A stretch of DNA of 64,000 nucleotides from Pseudoips prasinana (GCA_951640165.1 OX621247.1:35996001-36060000), one strand, 5' to 3'; shown: positions 22,736-34,460, counted from the stretch's first letter. Made by a program: numbers and translations. Notes: generated by a model from the letters alone, not told the origin.

Positions 22736-22914
22736 CACTGTGCATCCTCATATGAGTCTTCAGATTGGTGCTAGAGGTATAAGTCTTGCCGCAGCCGCGC
22801 TCCGGGCACACGAGGCGGCGCCGCGGCAGGCAGTGCCGCGCGGCGAGCCACTGCGATATCGTCCTCGCGCCGCACGTCACGCACGACCACTCCCGGTCGC
22901 CGCTGTGCCTAGTT
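22736..22914 (-). CDS. ZAD-C2H2 zinc-finger gene, second exon
   Basis: The acceptor is TTACTTCCAG at 22915 and the donor AGTG/GTAAGTAC at 22736. The first base completes a Leu codon begun in exon 1. The next residues, TRH, supply the second His of the finger that exon 1 starts. It then encodes a degenerate finger (CVTCGARTISQWLAARHC), followed by CPERGCGKTY...THMRMHSG. It exits in phase 1, splitting the Gly of the HSGERPF linker that continues in exon 3. A 5'-truncated LINE (from 22993) sits about 80 bases upstream of the acceptor, in the intron. Confidence 0.85.
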
Positions 22915-22992
22915 CTGGAAGTAAAAATATAATCGTTGTATGCTTTGCATTCCAGAATCTTCGAGAGAGACAGCTCAGAGGCAGTATAGTTC

Positions 22993-23463
22993 ATTTAGTG
23001 CATAAAAATATCGATTCCTTCTGCAAAAGGAGCGATACACATAATGTAAATACTAGATATAAGAATAATCTCATATTGCATACTACCCGTCTCTACAAAA
23101 TAAGTAACTCCTTTATGGGGTAATGTATAAGATTCTATAACAAACTTCCCAATTATATTAGAGAATTGTATACGAATAAGTTTAAAAGAATTATTAAAGC
23201 CAAATTGTGTAGCAGGGCATATTACAAAATGGCTGATTATGTAAGTGATAAAAGTGCTTGGGATTGAGTTGTTTTGAGTCAACACACATGATTGTAATTA
23301 ATCTTAAGTATATTTTATTTAAAAAAAGGATTCCTACTGAGTTTTCTGGCAGTGTTTCCCAGTAGCTGCCACGTCATGCACTGCACGGCAGGGTAAAAAA
23401 AATATGACACTTCCACATAAATGTAAAATTTATACGGAATAAATAATTTTTGACTTTGACTTC
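22993..23463 (+). pseudogene. 5'-truncated LINE 3' end, copy 1
   Basis: Encodes the very end of a reverse-transcriptase protein (HKNIDSFCKRSDTHNVNTRY, then RFYNKLPN.IREL in a shifted frame). It is followed by a 3' UTR containing GTTTTCTGGCAGTGTTTCCC and a tail of TTTGAC repeats. The same family occurs at 31767-32258 (+), 49455-50275 (-) and 62085-62975 (-), each truncated at a different 5' point. Confidence 0.8.
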
Positions 23464-24023
23464 CGTCTTGAATTTTGTATACGGATCTATAAAATTTTTT
23501 TTTCACATTTGAATATACTATAAATGGTTGAAATGGTGGATTGGTATTGATAGTCCCAACTTTGAAAAAGTTTAGAACAAAAATAAATAGATAATCATAT
23601 ATATAGTCACGGTTGTGTCTTGTTGCAACGCGACTTGTTAACATGCCGGTCGGTGTTTTTATTTCGAGTGACAAGTGACAACTATAAGAAAAAAAAAACT
23701 TGTGTTTACTTATGTACACGCGTTAGAAGTTATACTTCTTAATATACAACTTGAACATAGTTATCAATTTTCATACCACCTAGAACTAACTTCATGCTGT
23801 TAAATTTTTTGGTGTCGGTGTGCGCGCGCATCGTAAAAATTCACTCTCATAATTTTTCTCCATCGCGCCAAAAGAAGTATAACTTCAAAAATCATGTTGT
23901 ATTGTTTTATATCACACCTTACTAACAATATTTACCATTGGTACTCAATATATGAAAAAAATAGATTGCCCAAATATTAATCCCAATAAGAGTTAGATAC
24001 CTGAAAGATTGATTATTACTAAT
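23464..24023. other. Intron 1 sequence with a small palindromic repeat
   Basis: The palindrome AGAAGTTATACTTCTT (about 23726) and its partner AAGAAGTATAACTTC (about 23874) suggest a degraded inverted-repeat element. Nothing else was identified. Confidence 0.35.
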
Positions 24024-26075
24024 ATACAGGTTGGCCGAGGAGCTTTTACTTTTAAACGCAAAATTTAGATACTTTATGATGAGTAGTATTCGAATCAACC
24101 CCATGTATGTTCTACGATTTTGCGTTTTTTTGATAGGTACTTTGAAAATATATGAGTCCTAAGCTCCAACCCTAATTTTGAAGTTTCGAATAAATTCTAA
24201 GTCAGTTCTGCATTGATTAGATAAACCATACTTTTTAGGGTGTTAGGGTAAACTATTAGATAGATAGATAGAATACTCTTTATTGTACACACTTAGACAG
24301 AAAGAAAATTGGATATAATATAAAGAACATAAGGTACAATGGGCGGTCTTATCGCCTTAAGCGATCTCTTCCAGACAACCTTTGGATGGATAGGAACTGA
24401 AAGTAAAGTAAACAGTAGCAGGAGTGCAACAAATAAATTATACTAAGGAACTGTGATAAATATATTGCATACCAAAAACTTTGACTTCATAATTAACGTA
24501 TGTTAGTAAACATATTATACACTAATTATATACACACATATAAGGTTAAACTATTCTGATTAGTTATCACAAAGAAACGGAACCAGAAATTTACGAAAAA
24601 CGTCATTCAAAATATTCTCTCTCGAAAACTGCGCATAATTGTAGAACATACATCGGGGTGATTCGGATACTCCTCATCATAAATGGATGCAGGATGCCCT
24701 GGGGGGATGGAGGCCCTGCGTTGGACTGGATACGTTCGTATCTCGACAATAGAACACAATGCGTACAAATCACAAACATCGATAAAAATAATAATTTAAA
24801 GACATACGAGTCTACATATCTACCAAACAAATACGGGGTTCCACAAGGAAGCGTGTTGGGTCCTCTTTTGTTTCTTTTTTACATTAACGATTTACCACAA
24901 ATAACTATCCACAAAACTCTATTATTCGCTGATGATATATCCATAGTAGTTAAAACTGACAAAGAAAAAAACACAAGTGACCTTCAAATTCAAATTAATG
25001 ATACAATTAAAACGGTAGCAAGCTGGCTTAAACAAAATAACCTGCAAATAAACACCAAAAAAACAAAATACATGCGTTTCCAAAAACAATATAGAAACCT
25101 TACAAATAAATTAATTATTAAATATAAAGAAGAACCCATAGATGACACGGAAAATGCAGTCTTTTTGGGAATAATAATTGATAAGTACCTAAATTGGAAA
25201 AAACATGTTGAGAAAATATGTAACAAGCTTAATAGCTTTACATATGTTCTCAACCGATTGCGGCGTGTTACTTCAGAAAAAACTACCATAATGGCTTATC
25301 ATGCATATGTGGCTTCGACTCTGAGGTATGGTTTGCTATTATGGGGTAATTCAACAGACGTTAATCGAGCCTTTATTGCTCAAAAAATTGTATACGAGTA
25401 ATTGTGGGAATACGTCCATATGAATTTTGTAAGCCATACTTTCATAAGCTGAAGTTGCTAACACTTCCATCAATGTACATTTTTGAAATTTGTATGTTTG
25501 CTAGACAAAACTTGCATCTCTTCTCGACTGCAAAAGAATCATTCCCACGGTCAGTTAGAAACCCGCAGAGACTGGTATTGTCGCATATTCCGAATACTGC
25601 ACTGTATCAAAAAAGTTGTGTGGGTATGGCCATTAAATTATATAATAATATTCCAAATTGTGTAAGAGAGTCAACGTCTCTAAACATATTTAAATGCAGA
25701 TTATTTAAGCTCCTGTTACAATATAGGTTTTATAGCGTCAAAGAGTATTTAGACTGTAAGTTCAATGACATGTAATTGATTATAAACAAGTAGGTATTGA
25801 CATTATTATTATTAGAATTCTGTTTGTATTTTTTTGACATTTATTATTGTTTATTTTGTTATTAATATGATTATGTAAATTTAACATTAGGTATTTGAGT
25901 ATGACATAAATGAATTTGTAATTTTTTTTTGCATGCCAAACTGGCGAAACATGTATGTACCTACCTTATTTTTCATGACCATCTGTAACCATTTACCATG
26001 TTTCATGTGAATAAAGAATTGAATTGAATTGAATAAAGTATCTAAATTTTGCGTTTGAATGGCCACCCTGTATAA
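24024..26075. repeat. MITE split by two insertions
   Basis: The left end reads TACAGGTTGGCC, then AAACGCAAAATTTAGATACT. The right end (26034-26073) is its reverse complement, ending GGCCACCCTGTA. Internal arms ATGTATGTTCTACGATTTTG (24100s) and its inverted partner (24630s) also pair. One insertion occupies about 24245-24590: a LINE 3' tail on the minus strand with GATAGATAGA and GGCGGTCTTATCGCCTTAAG. The second is the LINE at 24686-26033. Confidence 0.65.
24686..26038 (+). pseudogene. LINE reverse transcriptase, frameshifted
   Basis: The piece 24658-25401 contains GGPALDWIRSYLDNRTQCVQ, YGVPQGSVLGPLLFLFYIND and the catalytic FADDISIVVKT, then WLKQNNLQINTKKTKYM and GIIIDKYLNWKKHVEKI. A single-base change in an A run near 25385 moves the rest to another frame, with RPYEFCKPYFHKLKLLTLPS and VRESTSLNIFKCRLFKLLL to 25775. 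The 5' end is truncated before the palm. The 3' end has GAATT repeats at about 26015. ATAAA flanks both sides and may be the target duplication. It sits inside a MITE. Confidence 0.8.
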
Positions 26076-26375
26076 TGTACTCTGTGGATTGATATCCTGC
26101 ATAAGGTCACCTATACACGGTGTAACATGATTAGTTTTGCCTACGAAACTGTACAACGTGTAACACATCAGCATGCATAATACACAAAAGTAAATATAGA
26201 CTCCCCATACAAGAATAACGATCAGCTGATTTATATAAGTTCTTACCTATTTACATTACTTATGTATACAAGGACTATTACATTTTAATTTTATAGCATT
26301 ATTCGCAATGCAAAGCGAGACTAGTTTTTGAGACTAGTTACACAAGGATTGCAAGGGAAAGTCTGCATAGTTAAT
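26076..26375. other. Intron 1 spacer
   Basis: AT-rich unique-looking sequence. No ORF or element recognised. Confidence 0.3.
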
Positions 26376-26570
26376 ATGACTGCACGTGTGGCGCAGCGGC
26401 TAAGACAGTCGCTTCGCCGCTTCGTGTCGCGGGTTCGAGTCGCGCACCGGACAACTATTTGTGTGATCCATAAATATTTGTTTTGAGTCTTGATGTAATT
26501 AAGTACCCCGCAACACAGGGATTAGATTCCCTATGTGGGCGTGGATAAAAAGAAAAACAGACATTCATAC
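26376..26570 (+). repeat. Second tRNA-derived SINE family
   Basis: tRNA-like head with GTGTGGCGCAGCGGCTAAGA (A box) and CGGGTTCGAGTCGCGC (B box), then a body with CAACTATTTGTGTGATCC. It is distinct from the family at 14470. No tRNA-like anticodon arm with a conserved acceptor stem is evident, so I do not call a tRNA gene. Confidence 0.65.
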
Positions 26571-26579
26571 AGAACAGTA

Positions 26580-29375
26580 AAGTGAACTGGCTGTGTGGTG
26601 ACGGCCTCAAAGAATATCGTCACCACCTCTCATCCCGTGGGGGGACGTAGAAGTCGTCCCGAGGGAATATATACCAGAGAACGGGCAGCAGCGTTCTCCT
26701 GAGTACCATGTCTATCCTACTGCGATCGCCAACCCGCCTGCCAAGCGTGGCGATTATGGCAAATCCCCTGATATTAAGGACACAACCAAACCGCGGCTCC
26801 CAGTCCCCGGCAGCCTTACTATTCCCAGCCCTGGTAACAGCCGTGGTTGCGGCAGGGCTAAGAAGGCAGGGGGCAGGGGGTGCTAAGAATCGCCGGCAGA
26901 TTCCACGTTATCAAAAACGACAACCTCTGGCCCTGGCAACGTATAACACACGTACACTGCGGTCCGACGAGAAGATAACCGAACTGGAGGAAGAACTGTG
27001 CAGGTTACATTGGGATATTGTAGGATAATCTGAATGCCGAAGAGAGGGGGAGGACTCGATAACACTAAAATCCGGAAACCTGCTCTATTACCGGGAGGGT
27101 GACCAACTATCCCAAGGTGGTGTCGAGTTCATAGTCCACAAATCCCTCGTGAACAACCTAGTGAAAATCGAGAGTGTCTCGACGAGGGTTGCGTACCTTA
27201 TACTCAGAATCACCAAGCGGTATTCGTTGAAGGTTATACAGGTATACCCCAACCACGACACCCACTTCGACACACTCCGACGAAGCAGTCGAGGATATGT
27301 CTGATGTATCCACGTCCAAAACCCCGAACCATTTCAGCTCGAACTGCAAAACCGTTTTGAATGCCTATCAGACAGCGAGGAAGTGCACTCATATTATGAC
27401 AGGCTCGTAGAAGCTGTCCATACGGCTGGATCTAAGGTCTTCAAGGCCCGTCGTACACACAGAACTAAAAAGATCTCTGACTTTACCCTGCCTTTATTAT
27501 TATTATTTATTATTAACTTATGGAAGAATGACTGCAAATGGTTCTGACATCCCCAGATATCGGCAGCTCAACAGACAGATCTCAAAGTTTTTGACTCGCG
27601 ACACGCGGCAATTTAATACAATTAATATTAAAGAGGCCATCGAGCGGAACAAAGGCTCTAAAGTGTTTGCAAGAGACCTGTCTGTTGAACAGAGCCAACT
27701 GACGAAGCTGAAGACTGAGGATGGTAGAATCGTCACGTCTAAACCTGAGTTGCTGGAAGAGATCGAGAAGTTCTACGGACAGTTATATACGACAACACAG
27801 CCACATGTGAAAAGTCATGCCTCAGATCCCAGAGCACGACTAACTCGACATTACACCGAAGACATCCCGGACGTCAGCCTGTACGAGATTAGAATGGCTC
27901 TCAGACAACTCAAAAACAACAAGGCGCCTGGTGATGATGGAGTTACAGCAGAGCTAATGAAGGTGGTTGGTACACCAATCCTACGGGCCCTTCAGAAGTT
28001 ATTTAACTCCGTCATACTAGATGGTCAAACGCCACAAGCATGGCACAGAAGTGTGGTGATGCTCTTCTTCAAAAAGGGCGACAAAATCCTATTGAAGAAT
28101 TATAGACCCATCGCACTGCTGAGCCATGTTTACAAGTTGTTTTCAAGGGTCGTTACGTACAGTCTCGCGCGCAGGTTTGACGACTTCCAGCCTCCCGAAC
28201 AAGCCGGAAAGGCTTTAGCACCATAGACCACATACATACGCTGCGGCAAGTTATACAGAAGACCGAAGAGTATAACCCCTATAAGAGCCACTGTGCTTAG
28301 CGTTTGTGGACTATGAGAAAGCCTTTGATTCTATCGAAACATGGGCCGTGCTGAGGTCTCTCGTAAGGTGCCAAATCGACTACCGGTATATCGAGGTGAT
28401 AAAGTATTTGTATGAAAACGCCACTATGTCAGTGCGACTCCAGGACCAGAACTCGAAACCTATTCACTTGCAGCGAGGCGTGAGACAGGGAGATGTTATA
28501 TCTCCAAAACTGTTCACCGCTGCATTGGAAGATGCCTTCAAGCTTCTGGACTGGAAAGGCTTTGGCATCAATGTCAATGGCGAGTACATCACTCACCTTC
28601 GATTTGCCGATGATATAGTAGTTATGGCTGAGACCATGGAAGACCTCGGCACAATGCTCGATGACCTCAGCAGAGTCTCTCAACAAGTGGGTCTGAAAAT
28701 GAACATGGATAAGACGAAAATCATGTCAAACGTCCATGTTGCACCCACTCAATTGAAAGTTGGCGACTCGGCACTCGAAGTTGTAGAGAGTAGGACCGAC
28801 CATCCAACTAGGTAGGTACAACTTCGAGAAGGAGGTCAATCGTAGAATCCAACTCGGCTGGGCAGCGTTCGGGAAGCTACGTAATATCTTCTCGTCCCAA
28901 ATACCGCAGTGTCTCAAGTCGAAAGTATTCGACCAGTATGTGTTGCCAGTGATGACTTACGGAACAGAGACGTGGTCGCCCACTATGGGCCTTATCAGGC
29001 GGCTAAGGTCACCCAAAGGGCTATGCTTGGAGTTTTTCTGCGAGATCGAATCAGTAATGTTGAGATCCGCAGGCGAACCAAAGTAACCGACATAGCTGTA
29101 AGAATTACCAAGCTGAAGTGGCAGTGGGCAGGGCACATAGCCGACGGCCGTTGGGGCAGAAAGGTTCTCGAGTGGCGACCACGAACCGGAAGACGCAGCG
29201 TGGGCAGGCCCCTACAAGATGGACCGATGATATTATGCGGGTCGCTGGAAACTGCTGGATGCGAATAGCGCAAGACCGGCAATTGTGGAGATATCAGTCA
29301 TTGTCCAGCAGTGGACGTCTTTCGGCTGATATGATGAGGATGATGATGACGATGAGTAAAGTGTAGATGAACGTG
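26580..29375 (+). pseudogene. RTE-clade LINE, near full length but broken
   Basis: The 5' region (26580-26900) has CACCTCTCATCCCGTGGGGG and ACCAGAGAACGGGCAGCAGC. An AP-endonuclease domain follows: LALATYNTRTLRSDEKITEL, HWDIVG, a TAA at 27026, then SECRREGEDSITL. The RT domain (27528-28815) has LRQLKNNKAPGDDGVTAELM, NYRPIALLSHVYKLFSRV, FVDYEKAFDSIETW, GVRQGDVISPKLFTAALED and the catalytic FADDIVVMAET. The C-terminal part (28800-29270) has GWAAFGKLRNIF, YVLPVMTYGTETW and KWQWAGHIAD. Breaks occur at about 27026, 27290, 27490 (TTATTATT insertion), 28213, 28290 and 28800. The 3' end is GGACGTCTTTCGGCTGATAT plus a GATGATGATGA tail. Confidence 0.85.
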
Positions 29376-30290
29376 GTTCTATGTTTTTAACTGTAATTCT
29401 AATGTTATGTCGACTCTTTACATAATCATATTAATCATAGTACCTCTCATGTTATTATTATTGTGCCAAATAAGGTGAGCCTCCACATTACTGTCCACTG
29501 ATTACAATACTTATTAGGAAGGCACCTCATACGCACCCAAAACATATGTATTCTTTGGACTTGACTTTACTTTCACTTCAAACATGTTTCACATAATGAA
29601 CCAGACATACCTTGTGCACTACATCATCGTTGGCAAACAGTTGGACTATGGCTGGGTGGTATATTACTATGTATTAAGTGTAGTTTTTATGGCATCAAGC
29701 CATTGCATAATGTCATAAAATACTGCCTAGTATGGGCTGTTTCACAAAATTCCTTTAATCTTTTAAAAGTTATATTTGTGTGGAATTAATCATTTTAAAA
29801 AACCAGCAGGAATCATTTTAAAAATATATATTTCTTAATATAAATTTACATTGTATTAAAATGTGTTAATTTAGAACAACTCAATCCTATCCAATTCCAT
29901 TCAATACTTCACTTAAATAAACAGAAGATTTGTAGTAACACACATATTGGCTTTTAAAATTATTTTTTTTTACTTATTTTCAGACCTTTTTCCTATATCA
30001 CTGGGAAGTTTGTTTGAGAACCAAATAAATTGCGCCCTAAAGAAGTTACTTATTTGTGGAGATATGTAGTATGTAACACAGGTTAAAGCTTATATCTAGT
30101 ATTTTTATTATAAATATCACTTATTCATCCTTTTACAGAAGGAATCTTAATTTTTATGCACATTCGATTAGTAGATTTACATATATAATTATACTCACAT
30201 GTTACAGTCAAAATGTTAAACTTCTTTGTGAAAGACCCTTGTGGACCAAGTTTATATAAATCTCTAAGAACTCCTTTCTGCCATATAAGT
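29376..30290. other. Intron 1 sequence without identified elements
   Basis: AT-rich, with no coding signal or repeat that I can place. Confidence 0.3.
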
Positions 30291-30544
30291 AATAATAATA
30301 ATATCTGGGGACAATGTCACACAGATCATCCTAGCCCCAAACTAAGCAAAGCTTGTACTATGGGTACCAGGCGACGATATACATACTTATATAGATAGAC
30401 AAATACTTAAATACATAGAAAACATCCATGACTCAGAAACAAATATTCGTGCTCATCACACAAATATTTGCACTTACCGGGATTCGAACCCAGGACCACC
30501 AGCTTCATAGGCAGGAACACTACCAACTAGGCTATGGTGACCGT
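30291..30544 (-). repeat. tRNA-derived SINE, copy 2
   Basis: Same family and orientation as 14470-14724, with the GGTTCGAATCC B box and the CCATGACTCAGAAACAAATA body block on the plus strand. Confidence 0.85.
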
Positions 30545-31117
30545 CAAAATAAGTATGGTGTTAATGTCTGCAGAGCTACCTCAGAAAAGAATTCCATGGA
30601 ACATTTAATCTAAGAACTTCAACTAACAAACTGCAAATTTATGTCATACTAAAGTTCATTATGTACATAAAATAAATAAATCATTATCTACATTAAAGAA
30701 AATATTTAGAACCATGAAAAATTGACTTTAACTAGGCATATACTTTATACATTTGGTATACACATAGGCATAGAGACCTATAGTTTAATGGCATGGACAA
30801 ACTCACAACCAGTAAGAGAGTGGGAGCATGACTAAAGTTTCCTGACTACATGCTGTTACATATATAAAATAATATAATGTGTCTTTGTCCTATGGGCAGT
30901 GGTAAATCTGGTGTCAGAGTTATCCATGCCCAGTAGGCCTCTAACATGTTACAAAAACAGTTGTCAAACAACTACGACCAGGACCGACACCTTAAGTTGA
31001 CCTGTTCCTTTTGCCGGCCTATCTATAGACTGATCATGCACTCTGCATTTGCCGTACTTCTACAATCACTTACATACCAGTGAGACCACTATATGTTACA
31101 TGCATTTATAATCAAAC
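30545..31117. other. Intron 1 spacer
   Basis: No supported feature. Confidence 0.3.
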
Positions 31118-31120
31118 CAG

Positions 31121-31361
31121 GGGCTCTACCGGCTAAGTCAGCGAACATCGATTTCTTAAATGGTGTTCAGATAAATAAAGGTTAAAAATGACTTAATCAA
31201 TCGTTAAATTGGCTTAAATGAGCACATGTGTCGTCATAAATAGTCCTGAATCGATTGTCAATGTTGAAGCTGATTTAAAGATTGATTAAGTAATTTTTAA
31301 CCTTTGTTTATTCGAACGCCATTTTAGAAATCGATGTTCAGAGACTTAGCCGGTAGAGCCC
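31121..31361. repeat. Palindromic MITE with CAG target duplication
   Basis: 241 bases, almost entirely inverted repeat. It starts GGGCTCTACCGGCTAAGTC and ends with the reverse complement. CAG sits on both sides (31118-31120 and 31362-31364). The 3-bp duplication would suit a PIF/Harbinger-type mover (inference). Another copy of the family is at 54418-55202, interrupted by a LINE. Confidence 0.8.
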
Positions 31362-31364
31362 CAG

Positions 31365-31766
31365 TTCTAGCTGAAGTTGACAAGAAATACATAAATTATT
31401 ATTATGATAATTTACATTATTCTACTGGTTTCAGCAGAAAGATTTACATTTATCATCTAACCTGCTTCTTCCGACTGTATTTAATAAAGGATAGCAGAGT
31501 ATAACTCTTCTTGTCCATAGAAACTGAGTTTAGTCACAAATATTAATGTATGAATGAGGATTGGTTGTCAGTCAATGATTTTAGGCACTTAGCTTAAGTC
31601 ACTAATTGCTAGCTAGACCGGATACAGTAGAACTTGTGCTGTCCATACTATATAGGTTAATATTAGTCATGGCCAGTAGCCTAACTCCTTGTACACCCTT
31701 TGCTACACTCCAACCCATCCATGCATGTTTAAACCAAACAAGCTGCTTAACCATCTCAGTATATAT
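31365..31766. other. Intron 1 spacer
   Basis: No supported gene or repeat. Confidence 0.3.
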
Positions 31767-32258
31767 ATGAAAACTTACTATAATTATGTGCATAAAAATA
31801 TTGATTCCTGCTGTAAAAGGAGCGATACACATAATGTAAATACTAGATATAAGAATAATCTCATATTGCATACTACCCGTCTCCACAAAATAAGTAACTC
31901 TTTTATGGGGCAATGTATAAGATTCTATAACAAACTTCCCAATGATATTAGAGAATTATCTACGAATAAGTTTAAAAGAATTATTAAAGCCAAATTGTGT
32001 AGCAGGGCATATTACAAAATTTATGATTATTTAAGTGATAAAAGTGCTTGGGATTGAGTTGTTCTGAGTCAACACACATGATTGTAATTAATCTTAAGTA
32101 TATTTTATATTAAAAAAGGATTCCTACTGAGTTTTCTGGCAGTGTTTCTCAGTAGCTGCCACGTCATGCACTGCATGGTAGGGTAAAAAAATATGACGAT
32201 TCCACATAAAAGTATTTTTTATATGGAATAAATTATTTTGACTTTGAATTTAAAATTG
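31767..32258 (+). pseudogene. 5'-truncated LINE 3' end, copy 2
   Basis: Same family as 22993-23463. The open stretch to 32057 reads HKNIDSCCKRSDTHNVNTRY, SNSFMGQCIRFYNKLPNDIR and KAKLCSRAYYKIYDYLSDKS. The 3' UTR has CACGTCATGCACTGCATGG and the tail TTTTGACTTTGA. It ends about 115 bases downstream of the exon 1 donor, within intron 1. Confidence 0.82.
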
Positions 32259-32374
32259 AATTTGTTACTATTAATGGAAGTAAACCCCTTGGAAATTGTA
32301 TCAATTGCTTACAACATTAGATTTTATTATTTATTGAATTATATACCTATACCTAAAAGTCTATATATACTTAC

Positions 32375-32898
32375 AAGTGCAATTTTAAATTGAATTTCCT
32401 TGAGAACTGTTTCTGGCAGGAAGGACAAGTGTATGTAGCCGGTGGGGCCCAATGTTTGCAACGTCTCTTAGATCCACACTCATCGCACTTTGGGTCTTCA
32501 AAAACATCAGGCTTAGAACTTTCCTTCACATTACTCTCAAGGACAACTTCTTGGTTATTTACAACTCGATTCTCATCGAATAATGATACTATTTCTATTT
32601 TAGAATCACCATAGTTCGTAACAATTTCTTCTGAAAAATTTAAACCGTGCGAAAATTTACCGGCAAGAATCTCGTTGGATTTCTCACATTTTTCTATAAA
32701 TCTGATGGTAGTATCTAGTTCCGCTAAACAGTCAAGGCATATAAAAAGAGGTCCAGCATCATTTGCTTCTACTTTCATGCCTATTTTATTAAGTTTTTCA
32801 CTTGGATTTAAGCCTGTTCTGTTAACAAACAATGAATGCAGTGTATCTTGTTTACTAAGACATATTCTGCAAAGGGATTTATCACTGCAGGGGTCCAT
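32375..32898 (-). CDS. ZAD-C2H2 zinc-finger gene, first exon (ZAD domain)
   Basis: Starts at ATG 32898 and ends at the donor CACTT/GTAAGT (phase 2). Residues ~8-80 form a ZAD domain: CRICLSK near the start and FICLDC about 50 residues later supply the four zinc-binding Cys. ZAD domains are arthropod dimerisation modules found at the N-terminus of C2H2 transcription factors. Then come an acidic linker, a Cys pair (CDECGSKRRC) and the first half of a finger (CPSCQKQFSRKF) that is completed by exon 2. Taken with the other three exons the protein is about 350 residues with six to seven fingers. Intron 1 is about 9.5 kb and intron 3 about 13 kb, both full of transposons. Confidence 0.88.
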
Positions 32899-33334
32899 TA
32901 TACTCGTGAGTTTTAGTTAACTAAAGAATAATCGGTTTGATTGAAATCCTTAACTGAAATCTAGAAAATATTTAGATTACTCTTGTACCGATAAATTGTG
33001 TTTACAAATACGTTTTGACAAATTCAGTTTTTTTTTTCTTTTTCGCCCTATTTGGGCAGGCTAAGATCAGAGACCATACCGCCTCGTCTTAAGTTGTAAT
33101 AATTATATTTCAAAGTCATGTCCGTCACGTCCGTCACAGTCAGGTCATAGTCCTACCCCAGTAAAGCAGTGGAGACTTTATTAGAGGCCTCTATGGAGTT
33201 TAGGTTTCAACACGGAAAATCACAATTCACGGCAATATCGCACTTTCTAAAAATCCACCATATTTACACATAAAAACTCGAATTTACACCAGTTTTTGAA
33301 AATAAAACATAGCCTCGATGCGTCTTTTTCCGCG

Positions 33335-33344
33335 TTGGCGCCAA
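33335..33344. promoter_or_regulatory. E2F-like palindrome TTGGCGCCAA (three copies)
   Basis: The perfect palindrome TTGGCGCCAA occurs here, at 34021-34030 and at 34433-34442, once per copy of the upstream block. The core matches the E2F recognition consensus TTTSSCGC on both strands. The nearest gene is the ZAD zinc-finger gene, starting 437 bases away. Regulatory function is inference only. Confidence 0.35.
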
Positions 33345-33704
33345 AAAACTCTTGACACGTTCAGATTCATTTCGATCATGACATTTTTATTTCGCCCTGT
33401 TTGGGCAGGCTATGATCTGTGACCATACCGCCTCGTCTTCAGTTGTAATATTTCTATTTCAAAGTCAGTCACTCATGTCCGTCACGTCCGCCACAGTCAA
33501 GTCATGTCCTACCCCCGTAAAGCAGTGGAGACTTTACTAGAGGCTTCTATGGAGTTTTGGTTTCAATACGGAAAATCACAATTCACACTTTCCTCCAGAT
33601 GTGTACGTTGTCGAAGATGTTATGTCTAAAAATCCACCATATTTACACATAAAAACTCGAATTTACACCAGTTTTTGAAAATAAAACATAGCCTCGATGC
33701 GTCC

Positions 33705-34012
33705 TTTTTTTTTTGCCTTATGGCAATCTGCTGGTTTGTCCAGCAATTTCTGCCAGTGTCATGTAATGACTACTCATGGGAATCCAGAATGCAATTAATC
33801 AATATTTGTTGTAAATTGTACAATTAAGGCGTTAATATGGACCCTGGAACAAAAGACAAACACAAATAAGTATTAGTTGAATATAATAATGATATGTAAA
33901 ACAAACAACAATAGAATACTTAATATTTATTATACTACAACTTTATCGTGTTAGAAAAAATAAATTTAATAAACGCAACAATTATATGGGGATTTGGAAA
34001 GTAATGCATCCT
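33705..34012 (-). repeat. Retroposon-like insertion inside the second block copy
   Basis: About 300 bases starting with a T run (a poly(A) tail if read on the minus strand). It is flanked by a 12-base near-identical duplication (ATGCGTCCTTTT / ATGCATCCTTTT). The uninterrupted sequence is visible in copies 1 and 3. No ORF. Confidence 0.6.
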
Positions 34013-34460
34013 TTTACGCGTTGGCGCCAAAACCCCGATCATGACATTTTTTTTTTTTTTTTTTTTTATAATTTTTGCCCTCTTTGGGCAGGCTAAGGTC
34101 TGTGACCATACCGCCTCGTCTTCAGTTGTAATGTTTCTATTGCAAAGTCAGTCAGTCATGTCCGTCACGTCCGTCACAGTCATGTCCATCACGTCCGTCA
34201 CAGTCAAGTCATAGTCCTATCCCAGTAAAGCAGTGGAGACTTTACTAGAGGCTTCTATGGAGTTTTGGTTTCAACACGGAAAATCACAATTCACGGCAAT
34301 ATCGCACTTTCCTCCACTTGTGTACGTTGTCGAAGATGTTATGTCTAAAAATCCACCATATTTACACATAAAAACTCGAATTTACACCAGTTTTTGAAAA
34401 TAAAACATAGCCTCGATGCGTCCTTTTCCGCGTTGGCGCCAAAAAACCCCCGATCATGAC

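Larger units (their letters stand above)
33020..34460. repeat. Triplicated ~340-bp block upstream of the zinc-finger gene
   Basis: Three direct copies (about 33020-33380, 33381-34044 and 34045-34460). Each has a T-rich start, TTTGGGCAGGCTA, ACCATACCGCCTCGTCTT, AAAGCAGTGGAGACTTTA, AATCCACCATATTTACACAT and CATAGCCTCGATGCGTC. Each ends at TTGGCGCCAA followed by GATCATGACA or a decayed form. The T-rich starts could be poly(A) tails of a minus-strand retroposon. The second copy holds an insertion (about 33705-34012) flanked by ATGCGTCCTTTT and ATGCATCCTTTT. Confidence 0.75.

Noticed and set aside
22740..23123. 127-residue plus-strand ORF across the zinc-finger exon
   Set aside because: Antisense of exon 2 fused to a LINE tail; the minus strand carries the finger motifs and splice sites.
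26376..26460. tRNA-like head with A and B boxes
   Set aside because: Followed by a SINE-type body, and no conserved acceptor stem or clear anticodon loop. Annotated as a SINE.
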